This document shows positions 55,211-63,972 of a stretch of 64,000 nt of DNA, one piece after another (within the stretch, counting starts at the first letter, position 1; the number at the start of each line of letters is the position of its first letter). The DNA is from Enterococcus faecalis (GTDB taxonomy: Bacteria > Bacillota > Bacilli > Lactobacillales > Enterococcaceae), in the NCBI RefSeq assembly GCF_029024925.1, contig NZ_CP118962.1, forward strand, positions 62,001-126,000, written 5' to 3'. Under the pieces are notes generated by a model. The model searched no databases. It saw nothing but the letters and a program-made list of their open reading frames with translations, and was not told the DNA's origin. A program made the translations under genes and the position numbers.

Positions 55211-55903
55211 ATGATGATAGAGAAAATAATCACTAAAAATAATCAAGATTTTCAATACTTTTCTGAATCAGAACTAACAGAATTGCGTAACGAGAGTTTC
55301 GTTCGCTCCTATAAAAAAGGCCAAGTCCTTTTTTATCCAGGTGATCCGAGAAATCATTTAATTTTATTGGTTTCAGGTGTCATTAAAATTGAAAAAAATG
55401 ATCGCAGTGGTAATTTTTCCTATCTGCATTTTATGAAAAAGCAGGCTCTTTTTCCGAGAATCGGACTGTTTCAAGATGAGGTTCATTACGACTCCGCGAT
55501 TGCCTATACGGATATTGAGGTTGTGTTTGTGCCAGTTAAACTGTTTGAGCGTTTTCTCCAAAATAATCCCCAGCAATTGATTCATTGGATTCAAGAACAA
55601 TCGGTCCTTTTAAAAGAAAGTATGATCAAAATCCAAAAAGGAACAACCAATGATGCATGTGAACGGATTGTGACATCACTGGCGATGTTATTAAATGATT
55701 TAGGAGAACGAATTGACAACAGAGAACGCGTTGCAATTACTTGTCCAATTACCATTAATGACATTGCACGAATGAGTGGAACTACGCGGGAAACAGCAAG
55801 CAGTGTTATGAAAAAATTAGTCCAAATGAACCGTATTAGCTACAGTCATAAATTCTTAACTTTTCTAGATACGCCATTCTTTATTGATCGATTGAGTAAT
55901 TAA
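55211..55903 (+). CDS. arcR: Crp/Fnr-family regulator ArcR
   Basis: A 230-residue Crp/Fnr protein with an N-terminal cyclic-nucleotide-binding-like roll (GQVLFYPGDPRNHLILLVSGVIKI) and a C-terminal helix-turn-helix (TINDIARMSGTTRETASSVMKKLVQMNRI). No cysteine cluster for oxygen sensing is visible. Proteins of this type, coded inside arc operons, activate them in staphylococci, streptococci and enterococci. GGAG precedes the double ATG at 55211. Confidence 0.9.
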   Translation: MMIEKIITKNNQDFQYFSESELTELRNESFVRSYKKGQVLFYPGDPRNHLILLVSGVIKIEKNDRSGNFSYLHFMKKQALFPRIGLFQDEVHYDSAIAYTDIEVVFVPVKLFERFLQNNPQQLIHWIQEQSVLLKESMIKIQKGTTNDACERIVTSLAMLLNDLGERIDNRERVAITCPITINDIARMSGTTRETASSVMKKLVQMNRISYSHKFLTFLDTPFFIDRLSN

Positions 55904-55950
55904 TCATAGAGAAGGGAGATACAGGAAAGTAGGTTCCTGTATAAAAGGAT

Positions 55951-57402
55951 ATGGCAGAAAAAAAGAAGAAAAACAAAAAACAGCTTTCGTCTTTTAGTAT
56001 TTTATTTATTATTTTAATTGTTTTAGGTATCGTAACGGTCTTGCTAAATGGCCAGCCATTTACCCCAAGAGAAATTGATGGCAAAATGGTTGACCACGTG
56101 GTAGGGGCCAAATTATCGGATATTATCATGGCTCCATTCAATGGGTTTAAAGATGCCATTGAAATTAATATTTTTATTTTAGTACTCGGTGGCTTTTTAA
56201 ATATTGTGACACAAACTGGGGCTCTTGAAGCAGGGATTCAATCAGTCGTTAAAAAGTTAAAAGGGAACGAATTGAAAATCATTCCGATTTTAATGATTTT
56301 ATTTTCTATTGGTGGTTCGACTTATGGAATGGCAGAAGAAACAATTCCTTTTTATGGTTTATTGAGTGCCACCATGGTCGCCGCTGGTTTTGATACGTTT
56401 GTCGCAGTGGGTACTGTGCTATTGGGTGCAGGATCAGGTGTTATCGGTTCAACGGTTAACCCTTTCTCCACAGGGGTAGCGATGGATGCGTTGCGAGGTA
56501 TTGGCATTCAGCCGAATACAGGAATTATTTTAATTGTCGGTGCTATTTTGTGGGCGGCCTCTACTAGCTATTCTATTTTCATTGTGATGCGTTATGCGAA
56601 AAAAGTGAAGGCTGACAAAGGTTCAACAATTTTATCTTTACAAGAACAAGAGGATATGGAAAAAACGTATGGACAAGCAGCGTCGAAAGAAATGCCATTT
56701 ACGAATCGTCATAAAAAAATCTTAATGGTATTCGCTTTCTGTTTTGTCATTATGATTGTTTCCTTAATTCCATGGAACGACTTTGGAGTGACGATTTTCA
56801 AAGGCTGGACGTCTGTTTTAACAGGCAACAGTTTCGGTGACTGGTACTTTGGCGATTTAGCGATGTGGTTCTTCCTTTTAGGTATCATTGCTGCCTTGAT
56901 TGGTCGCTTTACTGAAAAAGAAACCATTGAAGCATTTATCGACGGTGCCAAAGATATGTTATCCGTTGTTTTAATTATCGTAGTTGCTCGCGGGGCATCT
57001 GTTTTGATGTCTAAAACGTATTTAGATTCATTTATCCTTGATAAAGCGGCAGGCTTATTACAAGGACTCTCCCCAGTCTTATTTGTCATCGGTGCCTTTG
57101 TTTTATACTTAGGTTTATCTTTCCTAATTCCTTCAACTTCTGGTTTAGCGTACGTTTCTATTCCTGTAATGGGTGCGTTAGCTAAAAACATTGGTTTAAG
57201 TCCAGAAGTGATGGTTATGATTTTTGCTTCAGGTTGTGGCTTGATTAATTTGATCACGCCAACATCTGGTGTCGTAATGGGTGGTTTGGAAATTTCCAAA
57301 GTTCAATATGCCACTTGGACAAAATTCATGGCCAAACCAATGATTGTCTTAGGCTTAATTAACCTAATTATCTTAATTGGCGCGATGTTACTCTTTAGCT
57401 AA
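55951..57402 (+). CDS. arcD: YfcC-type membrane carrier, probable arginine/ornithine exchanger
   Basis: A 483-residue membrane protein of about twelve spans in the YfcC/DcuC-like family (PF03606 type), with ILVLGGFLNIVTQTGALEAGI, GGSTYGMAEETIPFYGLL and LIPSTSGLAYVSIPVMG. It is not related to the LysE/APC-type ArcD. Position at the end of the arc operon supports arginine uptake in exchange for ornithine. The activity is inferred from that context. A basic, lysine-rich N-terminus (AEKKKKNKKQ) precedes the first span. Confidence 0.85.
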   Translation: MAEKKKKNKKQLSSFSILFIILIVLGIVTVLLNGQPFTPREIDGKMVDHVVGAKLSDIIMAPFNGFKDAIEINIFILVLGGFLNIVTQTGALEAGIQSVVKKLKGNELKIIPILMILFSIGGSTYGMAEETIPFYGLLSATMVAAGFDTFVAVGTVLLGAGSGVIGSTVNPFSTGVAMDALRGIGIQPNTGIILIVGAILWAASTSYSIFIVMRYAKKVKADKGSTILSLQEQEDMEKTYGQAASKEMPFTNRHKKILMVFAFCFVIMIVSLIPWNDFGVTIFKGWTSVLTGNSFGDWYFGDLAMWFFLLGIIAALIGRFTEKETIEAFIDGAKDMLSVVLIIVVARGASVLMSKTYLDSFILDKAAGLLQGLSPVLFVIGAFVLYLGLSFLIPSTSGLAYVSIPVMGALAKNIGLSPEVMVMIFASGCGLINLITPTSGVVMGGLEISKVQYATWTKFMAKPMIVLGLINLIILIGAMLLFS

Positions 57403-57449
57403 TCAAAAATTTTTTATGTTAGGGCTTCGGCTTTCGGAAAAAAGAAGAA

Positions 57450-57499
57450 GCAATGAAACAACAGCGACTACCTAAAAGTAGTCGCTGTTGTTTCATTTT
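57450..57499. terminator. Bidirectional terminator between arcD and the DJ-1-like gene
   Basis: AATGAAACAACAGCGACTAC and its exact complement (57452-57471 and 57478-57497) flank six bases. TTTTG follows. It overlaps the end of the convergent gene. Confidence 0.9.
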
Positions 57500-58173
57500 G
57501 ATAGTTGTTGAATTAACAATCTTGCGACAGCGCGGACAGAAAAAGGATTTTGCCCAGTGATTATACGGCCATCTTGATACGCAAATTCTTTATAGGGACG
57601 CTTTTTCGCAAAAGTAGCACCATGTTCTTTGGCAATTGTTTCGTTTAAGAAAGGAACAACTGCTTTTTTCATGGCTAAAATTTCTTCTGCAGTAGTGAAG
57701 CCAGTAATGGTTTTATCTGCAATCAAATAATTTCCTGACGCATCTTTGACATTTAAAAGACCAGCAATTCCGTGACAAACAGAAGTTAGGTATTTGCCCT
57801 GTTCGTAAAGGCTACGAGTGATTGCTTGCAACTGAGGATTATCAGGAAAGTCCCACATAACGCCATGGCCTCCTGTAAAGTAAATTGCTGCGTATTCATC
57901 TGGCTCAATTTCTTCAAGAGAGAGGGAATGCGCTAACGCTCGTTCTTGAAAATCAGCACTTTCATAAACTGCCATAATGGATGAATCTACATATTTCATA
58001 CTCCGGGGATCCAAAGGGACATAGCCTCCTTGGGGACTAACATAGTCAACTGAAAATCCTGCTTTGGTTACTTCTTCCACGAACTCCGTGGCTTCACCTA
58101 GCCAGAGGCCCGTTGGTTCTTCGGTGCCGTGATAACGGGAAACGTTTGTGAGGACCACGAGAATTTTTTTCAT
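57493..58173 (-). CDS. DJ-1/PfpI family protein (Hsp31-like)
   Basis: A 226-residue class I glutamine-amidotransferase-like protein. The nucleophile elbow SVCHGIAGLL (Cys near residue 134) and an upstream acidic EATEFVEEV region match the Hsp31/DJ-1 subgroup, which act as glyoxalases/deglycases or stress chaperones. The opening KKILVVLTNVSRYHGTEEPTGLWLGE is characteristic. Its start overlaps the ArsR-type gene's stop in ATGA, so the two are translationally coupled. Together with the divergent quinone reductase this suggests defence against reactive carbonyls or quinones, which is inference. Confidence 0.88.
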   Translation of the reverse strand: MKKILVVLTNVSRYHGTEEPTGLWLGEATEFVEEVTKAGFSVDYVSPQGGYVPLDPRSMKYVDSSIMAVYESADFQERALAHSLSLEEIEPDEYAAIYFTGGHGVMWDFPDNPQLQAITRSLYEQGKYLTSVCHGIAGLLNVKDASGNYLIADKTITGFTTAEEILAMKKAVVPFLNETIAKEHGATFAKKRPYKEFAYQDGRIITGQNPFSVRAVARLLIQQLSK

Positions 58174-58505
58174 GCTTGCTTCCTCCCTGGCATAATCGAC
58201 GTAATGTGGGTCAATAGTTGTTGGAGTTGCTCAATTTTGGTGGTATCGTGAGAAAGTGAGTAATAATTTTTAGTTCCTTCACTGCGACAATCAATTAATT
58301 TGGCTTGTTTCAAAATTTTTAAGTGGTGAGAAACAGCGGGACGTGAGAGTTGTGTCGCCTCTGTTAACTCAGTGACACGACGGCCAACACAGGCCTGGTC
58401 TTCTAACAGTGCAATAATAATTGCTTGGCGTTTTTCATCACCCAATGCGATTAAAAAATCACTAAGCGCAGTAAATTCTGTTTGAATTTCTTCTAATTCT
58501 TTCAT
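58170..58505 (-). CDS. ArsR-family repressor
   Basis: A 111-residue winged-helix regulator with the HTH RVTELTEATQLSRPAVSHHLKILKQAKLI. The metal-binding ELCVCDL box of classic ArsR proteins is absent. Two cysteines remain (QACVGRR before the HTH and IDCRSEG just after it), so redox or electrophile sensing is possible. It overlaps the DJ-1-like gene by four bases and is divergent from the quinone reductase. Matching inverted repeats lie before each gene. Confidence 0.88.
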   Translation of the reverse strand: MKELEEIQTEFTALSDFLIALGDEKRQAIIIALLEDQACVGRRVTELTEATQLSRPAVSHHLKILKQAKLIDCRSEGTKNYYSLSHDTTKIEQLQQLLTHITSIMPGRKQA

Positions 58506-58529
58506 ATTTTTTCGCCTCTTTGGTTCGTA

Positions 58530-58547
58530 TTTTTAAACGATTAAACC
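58530..58547. promoter_or_regulatory. Operator-like repeat before the arsR-type gene
   Basis: TTTTTAAACGATTAAACC, a relative of the perfect repeat at 58635-58652, lies 25 bases before the arsR-type start. Confidence 0.55.
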
Positions 58548-58634
58548 ATTTTTCGTGTTTTTTGTCAATAAAATACGCTGAGGGCTGAAACTTGACGTGG
58601 ATCCCATTTTTCGTTAAGATACTAATTGATTAAA

Positions 58635-58652
58635 GGTTTAAACTTTTAAACC
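58635..58652. promoter_or_regulatory. Operator before the quinone reductase gene
   Basis: GGTTTAAACTTTTAAACC is a perfect inverted repeat (GGTTTAAA-CT-TTTAAACC) 32 bases before the start codon. It shares TTAAAC-N-TTAAACC with the element at 58530. Confidence 0.62.
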
Positions 58653-58684
58653 AATAAAAGGGATAGAAAGAGAGGAAAGATTCA

Positions 58685-59701
58685 ATGATGAAAGCCGCTT
58701 TAATTCATAAATACGGACAAAAAGAATTATCAATCGAGGAGGTGCCCTTACCCACCATTCATGACAATGATGTTTTGGTCAAAATTATCGCTGCCAGTAT
58801 CAACCCGATTGATTTAAAAACAAAAGATGGCAAAGTAAAGATGCTTTTAAATTATCAAATGCCACTGATTTTAGGCAGTGATTTTGCTGGGATTGTTGTT
58901 TCTGTTGGAAAAAATGTTCAAAATTTTAGGATGGGCGATGCAGTTTACGGACGAGTACCCAAAAATCGCGTGGGAACTTTTGCTGAATATATTGCAGTGG
59001 ATCAAGCGGCTGTAGCTATGAAGCCGAAAAATTTAACGTTTGAAGAAGCTGCGGCCATTCCGTTAGTCGGTTTGACAAGTTATCAAGCGCTACATGATAT
59101 TATGAATGTACAGCCAGGCCAGAAAGTCCTGATTCAAGCAGGTTCAGGAGGGATTGGAACCATTGCGATTCAATTAGCAAAACTAGCGGGCGCTTACGTT
59201 GCCACCACAACGAGTAGTAAAAATAAAGAATGGGTTCAAGCGTTGGGAGCAGATGAAGTGATTGACTATCGGACACAAAATTTTGAAGAAGTTTTATCCG
59301 ACTACGATTATGTGTTTGATACAATGGGGGGGACAATCTTAGAAAAAGCTTTTTCAGTGGTTAAACCTCAGGGAAAAGTTGTTACATTGTCAGGCATTCC
59401 CAACGAACGTTTTGCTAAAGAGTATGGCTTGCCGCTTTGGAAACAATGGGCCTTTAAAATAGCTACTCGCAAGATTCATCGATTGGAGCAAGCCACAGAT
59501 GTTAGTTATCATTTTTTGTTTATGCGTCCAGATGGCGAGCAATTAGCTTTACTCACTGAGTTTATTGAACAGGGAAAATTACAGCCGATAATTGACCGAG
59601 TCGTTCCTTTTAGCCAAATTCAAGAAGCGGTGGACTATTCACTGACAGGACGAGCGCAAGGGAAAATTGTTGTGAAAATCGCCGATGTTGATCACGACTA
59701 A
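58685..59701 (+). CDS. NADP-dependent quinone oxidoreductase (zeta-crystallin-like MDR)
   Basis: A 338-residue zinc-free medium-chain dehydrogenase. N-terminal GroES-like part: INPIDLKTKDG, ILGSDFAGIVVSVGKNV. Then the cofactor-binding VLIQAGSGGIGTIAIQLAKLAGAYVATTTSS near residue 148. Structural zinc cysteines are absent. Such enzymes reduce quinones or enals with NADPH. It is divergent from the ArsR-type gene and likely under its control. ATG 58685 (second of a double ATG) follows GAGAGGAAAG. Closed by a terminator-like stem. Confidence 0.9.
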   Translation: MMKAALIHKYGQKELSIEEVPLPTIHDNDVLVKIIAASINPIDLKTKDGKVKMLLNYQMPLILGSDFAGIVVSVGKNVQNFRMGDAVYGRVPKNRVGTFAEYIAVDQAAVAMKPKNLTFEEAAAIPLVGLTSYQALHDIMNVQPGQKVLIQAGSGGIGTIAIQLAKLAGAYVATTTSSKNKEWVQALGADEVIDYRTQNFEEVLSDYDYVFDTMGGTILEKAFSVVKPQGKVVTLSGIPNERFAKEYGLPLWKQWAFKIATRKIHRLEQATDVSYHFLFMRPDGEQLALLTEFIEQGKLQPIIDRVVPFSQIQEAVDYSLTGRAQGKIVVKIADVDHD

Positions 59702-59706
59702 GTAAA

Positions 59707-59750
59707 GGAGACTTGCAAGAAAAACAGGCCTATTTTTCTTGCAAGTCTCA
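59707..59750 (+). terminator. Terminator-like stem after the quinone reductase gene
   Basis: GAGACTTGCAAGAAAAA and its exact complement form a 17-bp stem. The T run is inside the second arm and the tail is weak. Confidence 0.65.
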
Positions 59751-59877
59751 AAGTTTACCATTTAAACGCCGTCTAACAAAAGTGATTTTAGGCGGGAAAA
59801 GATTTTTATAGAAAATCCTCATTTTTCCAGTTTCTATTTTGCAAATTCGTTATTTTTTGTTATTCTATTGATGGTTG

Positions 59878-59891
59878 TGTATGCGCTTTCT
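59878..59891 (+). promoter_or_regulatory. Candidate cre site upstream of endoE
   Basis: TGTATGCGCTTTCT matches TGWAARCGYTWNCW at 13 of 14 positions. It lies 20 bases before the start, which would allow CcpA to repress when glucose is present. Confidence 0.5.
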
Positions 59892-59911
59892 TTTTAGGTG
59901 GATACACAAAA

Positions 59912-62419
59912 ATGAACGGAGTGCAGAAAGGAATGGTGTTCAAAGTGGGGAACAATTTATCGACAAGAAAAGGAGAAAACAGAGAAACAATTGTCAGTTG
60001 GCTGGGTCTTTCGTTATTGGTTGGCTTGGCGTTTATCTTATTTAGTCTGTTTCATCAACCAATGATCAGCCAAGCCAATGAGCCGACCCAAGAGAAACAT
60101 TTTATGGTTTATTATCGGGCTTGGCGTGACAAAACGATGCAAGGAGTTAATACAACATTGCCAGATGAAAATTGGCTAACGATGCACGATATTCCTTATG
60201 GTATTGACATTGTGAATGTCTTTAGTTATGTGCCAAAAGGACAAGAAGCACTTGCACAGCCATTTTATGATACGTTAAAAAATGAGTATGCGCCAGCACT
60301 GCATGCACGAGGTGTTCGTTTAGTTCGTGGGATTGATTACAGCGAGCTATTAAAAGTTCCTTACGCAGGAACAACGCCTACAGAAGCAGAATTTGATGCT
60401 TATGCGAAAGAGTTGTTAACCAAATTTGTCGATGATTTAGGAATTGATGGGTTAGATATTGACATGGAAACTCGTCCAAGTGAAAAAGATATTGTTCTAT
60501 CTAATGGTGTCATTCGTGCATTATCAAAATACATTGGACCGAAGTCGGGAACGGATCGTCCATTTTTGTATGATACCAATGCAGAATATTTACCACCTTT
60601 ACAAGATGTCAGTGACTGTTTCGATTTTCTCGCGTATCAACAGTATGGCAGCGATGACCAACGCACGCAACGAGCATTAAATAATTTAAGTCCGGTTCTC
60701 AATGGGGAACGATTTGTTCCAGGATTAACTTTCCCAGAAGAGCAAGATCGCAACCGCTGGTATGACACAAAAGAGCCGTATATGGAAAGTAACATGTATA
60801 AAGTAGCTCGTTATTCTTATGAAAATAATTTAGGGGGCATGTTCCTCTATGCCTTAGATCGCGATGGTCGCACCTATAATGAAGACGATTTAAATCAGAT
60901 AAAACCTTCTAATTTACTTTGGACAAAAACGGCCATTGCAGAGAGTAAAGGCGTTTCTCTTGCAGAGATGAAAGCGGCTGCGCAACACTATTTAAAACGA
61001 ATTAGCTACGCCAACACAGACCTTGAAGCACAAAATAAAGCCGCAGAAGCAGTGACACAAGCAACAACGCTTTATGATGTGAATAAAGCTATTTTAGGTG
61101 GCGATTATGGCCAAGGGATTTCAAATACCTATGATGCTGAATTAGAAAAAGGCCTGTTAGCCATTGACTTAACCACTTTATATCGTGCGTTGGATCAAGC
61201 AGTTACAGCCATTGAAAAGGCAGAAAGCTATACACCAGAAACGATTCAAGCACTACAAACAACAAAAGAGACAGTCGCAACAGAACTTGCGGGAAAAACG
61301 TATACAGCCGCGCAAGTGACTACTTGGCAAACGGAGGTCCAAACAGCTTTGGATAATTTAAAAGAGAAACAAACACAACCTTTAAAAAGTGTCTTCTCCA
61401 TTGATGCGGGAAGAAAATATTTTTCCGTGGAGCAACTGGAAGAATTAGTGGCCAAAGCCAGTCAAAATGGGTACACAGATGTCCAATTAATTTTAGGAAA
61501 TGATGGCTTACGGTTTATCTTGGATGATATGTCGGTCAATGTGAATGGTAAAAAATACAACCACAACCGGGTTTCAAAAGCAATCCAACGAGGCAACAAC
61601 GCGTATTACAATGATCCTAATGGCAACGCGTTAACACAAAAAGAAATGGATCGGTTGTTGGCTTTTGCGAAAGCGCGCAACATCAACATCATTCCCGTGA
61701 TTAACAGTCCAGGACATATGGATGCCTTGTTAGTGGCCATGGAAAAACTAGCGATTAAAAATCCCGCTTTTGATGGCTCAAAACGAACAGTAGATTTAGG
61801 GAACCAAAAGGCAGTGAATTTCACAAAGGCGATTATCAGTAAGTACGTGGCTTATTTTTCCGCGCATAGTGAAATTTTCAATTTTGGTGGCGATGAGTAT
61901 GCAAATGATGTCGACACAGGCGGTTGGGCGAAACTGCAATCTTCTGGGCGCTACAAGGATTTTGTCGCTTATGCGAATGATTTAGCTAAAATAATTAAAG
62001 ATGCGGGCATGCAGCCAATGAGCTTCAATGATGGCATTTATTACAACAGCGACGATTCTTTCGGTACATTTGACCCAGAGATTATTATTTCTTATTGGAC
62101 AGCCGGTTGGAGTGGGTATGACGTAGCCAAACCTGAGTACTTTGTTCAAAAAGGACACAAAATTTTTAATACCAATGATGCGTGGTATTGGGTAGCTGGC
62201 AATGTTGATTCTGGCATTTATCAATATGATGATGCTTTAGCAAATATGTCGAAAAAAGCATTTACAGATGTGCCAGCAGGTAGCCCAAATCTTCCAATTA
62301 TTGGAAGTATTCAATGTGTTTGGTATGATGACCCTCGTCGTGACTATGATTTTGAACGAATTTATACGCTAATGGATACGTTCTCGGAAAATTATCGTGA
62401 GTATATGGTGGTTAAATAA
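59912..62419 (+). CDS. endoE: Endo-beta-N-acetylglucosaminidase EndoE (GH18 plus GH20)
   Basis: An 835-residue secreted enzyme. A long signal/anchor segment (hydrophobic core LGLSLLVGLAFILFSLF, likely cleavage near SQA-NE) is followed by a GH18 domain (about residues 60-340) with the catalytic DGLDIDMETRP. A helical linker with FIVAR-like repeats (about 350-490) leads to a GH20 domain with FNFGGDEYAND as its Asp-Glu pair. The domain order matches EndoE of E. faecalis, which cuts N-glycans from host glycoproteins such as IgG, the two parts working on different glycans. No wall anchor is present. ATG 59912 follows AGGTGGAT, and the terminator is a strong palindrome. Confidence 0.93.
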   Translation: MNGVQKGMVFKVGNNLSTRKGENRETIVSWLGLSLLVGLAFILFSLFHQPMISQANEPTQEKHFMVYYRAWRDKTMQGVNTTLPDENWLTMHDIPYGIDIVNVFSYVPKGQEALAQPFYDTLKNEYAPALHARGVRLVRGIDYSELLKVPYAGTTPTEAEFDAYAKELLTKFVDDLGIDGLDIDMETRPSEKDIVLSNGVIRALSKYIGPKSGTDRPFLYDTNAEYLPPLQDVSDCFDFLAYQQYGSDDQRTQRALNNLSPVLNGERFVPGLTFPEEQDRNRWYDTKEPYMESNMYKVARYSYENNLGGMFLYALDRDGRTYNEDDLNQIKPSNLLWTKTAIAESKGVSLAEMKAAAQHYLKRISYANTDLEAQNKAAEAVTQATTLYDVNKAILGGDYGQGISNTYDAELEKGLLAIDLTTLYRALDQAVTAIEKAESYTPETIQALQTTKETVATELAGKTYTAAQVTTWQTEVQTALDNLKEKQTQPLKSVFSIDAGRKYFSVEQLEELVAKASQNGYTDVQLILGNDGLRFILDDMSVNVNGKKYNHNRVSKAIQRGNNAYYNDPNGNALTQKEMDRLLAFAKARNINIIPVINSPGHMDALLVAMEKLAIKNPAFDGSKRTVDLGNQKAVNFTKAIISKYVAYFSAHSEIFNFGGDEYANDVDTGGWAKLQSSGRYKDFVAYANDLAKIIKDAGMQPMSFNDGIYYNSDDSFGTFDPEIIISYWTAGWSGYDVAKPEYFVQKGHKIFNTNDAWYWVAGNVDSGIYQYDDALANMSKKAFTDVPAGSPNLPIIGSIQCVWYDDPRRDYDFERIYTLMDTFSENYREYMVVK

Positions 62420-62446
62420 AACTAGTTAAAGCTAACGAGTTATCTA

Positions 62447-62490
62447 TAAAGACTGGCACGAATCAAGCTTGATTCGTGCCAGTCTTCTTT
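62447..62490 (+). terminator. Palindromic terminator after endoE
   Basis: AAGACTGGCACGAATCAAG and its complement form an uninterrupted palindrome (about 62449-62486) ending in TCTTCTTT. Confidence 0.85.
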
Positions 62491-62655
62491 AACTGAAGAA
62501 GATTTGTTTGCGGGCCAACAATCAATTTAGGAATGCCTTATTGAAATGTTCCTGTTCTTATTGTAGACTGAAAGAAGTGGTGGTGGAAAGCTATCACCAT
62601 TAATAGAAAAGCAGGAAAATAAAAAGGATCTTGTTGGAAGTTTAATGCTTAAAAA

Positions 62656-62669
62656 TGTAAGCGGAATCA
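62656..62669 (+). promoter_or_regulatory. Weak cre-like site before the RidA fusion gene
   Basis: TGTAAGCGGAATCA matches TGWAARCGYTWNCW at 12 of 14, failing at two core positions. It is listed as possible only. Confidence 0.25.
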
Positions 62670-62703
62670 TTTTTGTTGGAATGCTAAAAAAGGGAGTAGA
62701 GTT

Positions 62704-63972
62704 ATGAGTAATGAAAATATCGTCTTAGCAAGAAATACAGAGCGTGCACCAAAGCATCCTCTCGCAGCCCAAACAGTCGCATTTTCCCACTATAATCATT
62801 TGTCAGCACAGTTACCTATTGAGCCAACCTCTGGACAATTGGTAGAAGGTGGCATTCGGTCCCAAGCGACACAATGCTTGAAAAATATCCAAGCGGTTGT
62901 TGAAAGTATCAACCATGTGATGAGTGACATTGTCAGAATGACCATTTTTGTCAAAGATATGCGGGATGCTGCCGCAGTTGAGGAGGTCTATGTGGCCTTT
63001 TTTACCCATTATTATCCAGCTAAAACAGTGGTCGCCGTCACAGATTTGCCGTTAGGCGCTTCCGTTCAAATGGAGGCACTTGTTTCAAATGGGGAAGGAA
63101 CTATCCCTAATGCGCCTCAAGCTGGGGATTTAATTAAATTAACAAATCAGACTATTCAGGCACCAATTGATGCTCTAGCCAGTCAAACGGTCGCGTTTTC
63201 TCACTATAACAATCTGTCTGCACAATTGCCTATAGATCCTCAAACGGGCAGAGTTGTGGCTGGCTGTGTTAAAACGCAAACAAAGCAATGTTTGAAAAAC
63301 ATAAAAGCCATTTTAACCAGTATTGATGTGCCTTTTGATGATATTGTGAAGATCAACATTTATTTAAAAGATTTATCTAAGCTGGAAGCTGTCAATCAAG
63401 TATATGCCGCTTTTTTCCCAGATTCAGGAATTGCGCGCACGGTCAATTATATGCCAGCACGAACAGTGATTGCTGTTGCTGATTTACCAATGGGCGCGGC
63501 GGTGCAAGTAGAAGCGGTGGTTTCTCATGGGGATGGTACGCCACCACAAGCGATTGAAGATCGACATGGATTAATTATTGAAGCAAATAATACAGAGCAC
63601 GCACCGAAGTGTCCATTTTCGACACAAACTGTTGCTTTTTCTCATTACAACCATCTATCAGCTCAGCTACCATTGGACCCTAAAACAAATGCGTTAGTCG
63701 CTGGCGGAATCAAGGAACAAACGACGCAATGTTTAGAAAATATTAAAGCGATTATTGAAAGTGTGGATCACAGCTTAGCTGATCTGGTGAAAGTGAACAT
63801 TTTTGTGAAAGAGATTGAAGAGCTGGCGGCAGTAGATGACGTCTACCAAACGTACTTCCCTGAAGGCACGCCTGCAAGAAGAGTGATTGGTGTGACGGAT
63901 TTACCAAAAGGTGCTCAGATTCAAATCGAAGCGATTGCTGGGAACGCAGAAGGTACGCCACCAATTGGTTAA
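62704..63972 (+). CDS. Three tandem RidA (YjgF/YER057c/UK114) domains in one protein
   Basis: A 422-residue protein made of three complete RidA units of about 140 residues. Each opens with SQTVAFSHYNxLSAQLP, then QTKQCLKNI-type and a middle INIYLKDL strand, and ends with a DLPxGAxVQVEA strand. RidA hydrolyses reactive enamines and imines from PLP enzymes such as serine dehydratase, and normally works as a homotrimer with sites between subunits, so this fusion may be a single-chain trimer. The conserved Arg is present in units two (MPARTVIAV) and three (TPARRVIGV) but is Lys in unit one (YPAKTVVAV). Unit two has about nine extra residues before the motif. There is no signal peptide. ATG 62704 follows AAGGGAG. 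Confidence 0.88.
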   Translation: MSNENIVLARNTERAPKHPLAAQTVAFSHYNHLSAQLPIEPTSGQLVEGGIRSQATQCLKNIQAVVESINHVMSDIVRMTIFVKDMRDAAAVEEVYVAFFTHYYPAKTVVAVTDLPLGASVQMEALVSNGEGTIPNAPQAGDLIKLTNQTIQAPIDALASQTVAFSHYNNLSAQLPIDPQTGRVVAGCVKTQTKQCLKNIKAILTSIDVPFDDIVKINIYLKDLSKLEAVNQVYAAFFPDSGIARTVNYMPARTVIAVADLPMGAAVQVEAVVSHGDGTPPQAIEDRHGLIIEANNTEHAPKCPFSTQTVAFSHYNHLSAQLPLDPKTNALVAGGIKEQTTQCLENIKAIIESVDHSLADLVKVNIFVKEIEELAAVDDVYQTYFPEGTPARRVIGVTDLPKGAQIQIEAIAGNAEGTPPIG

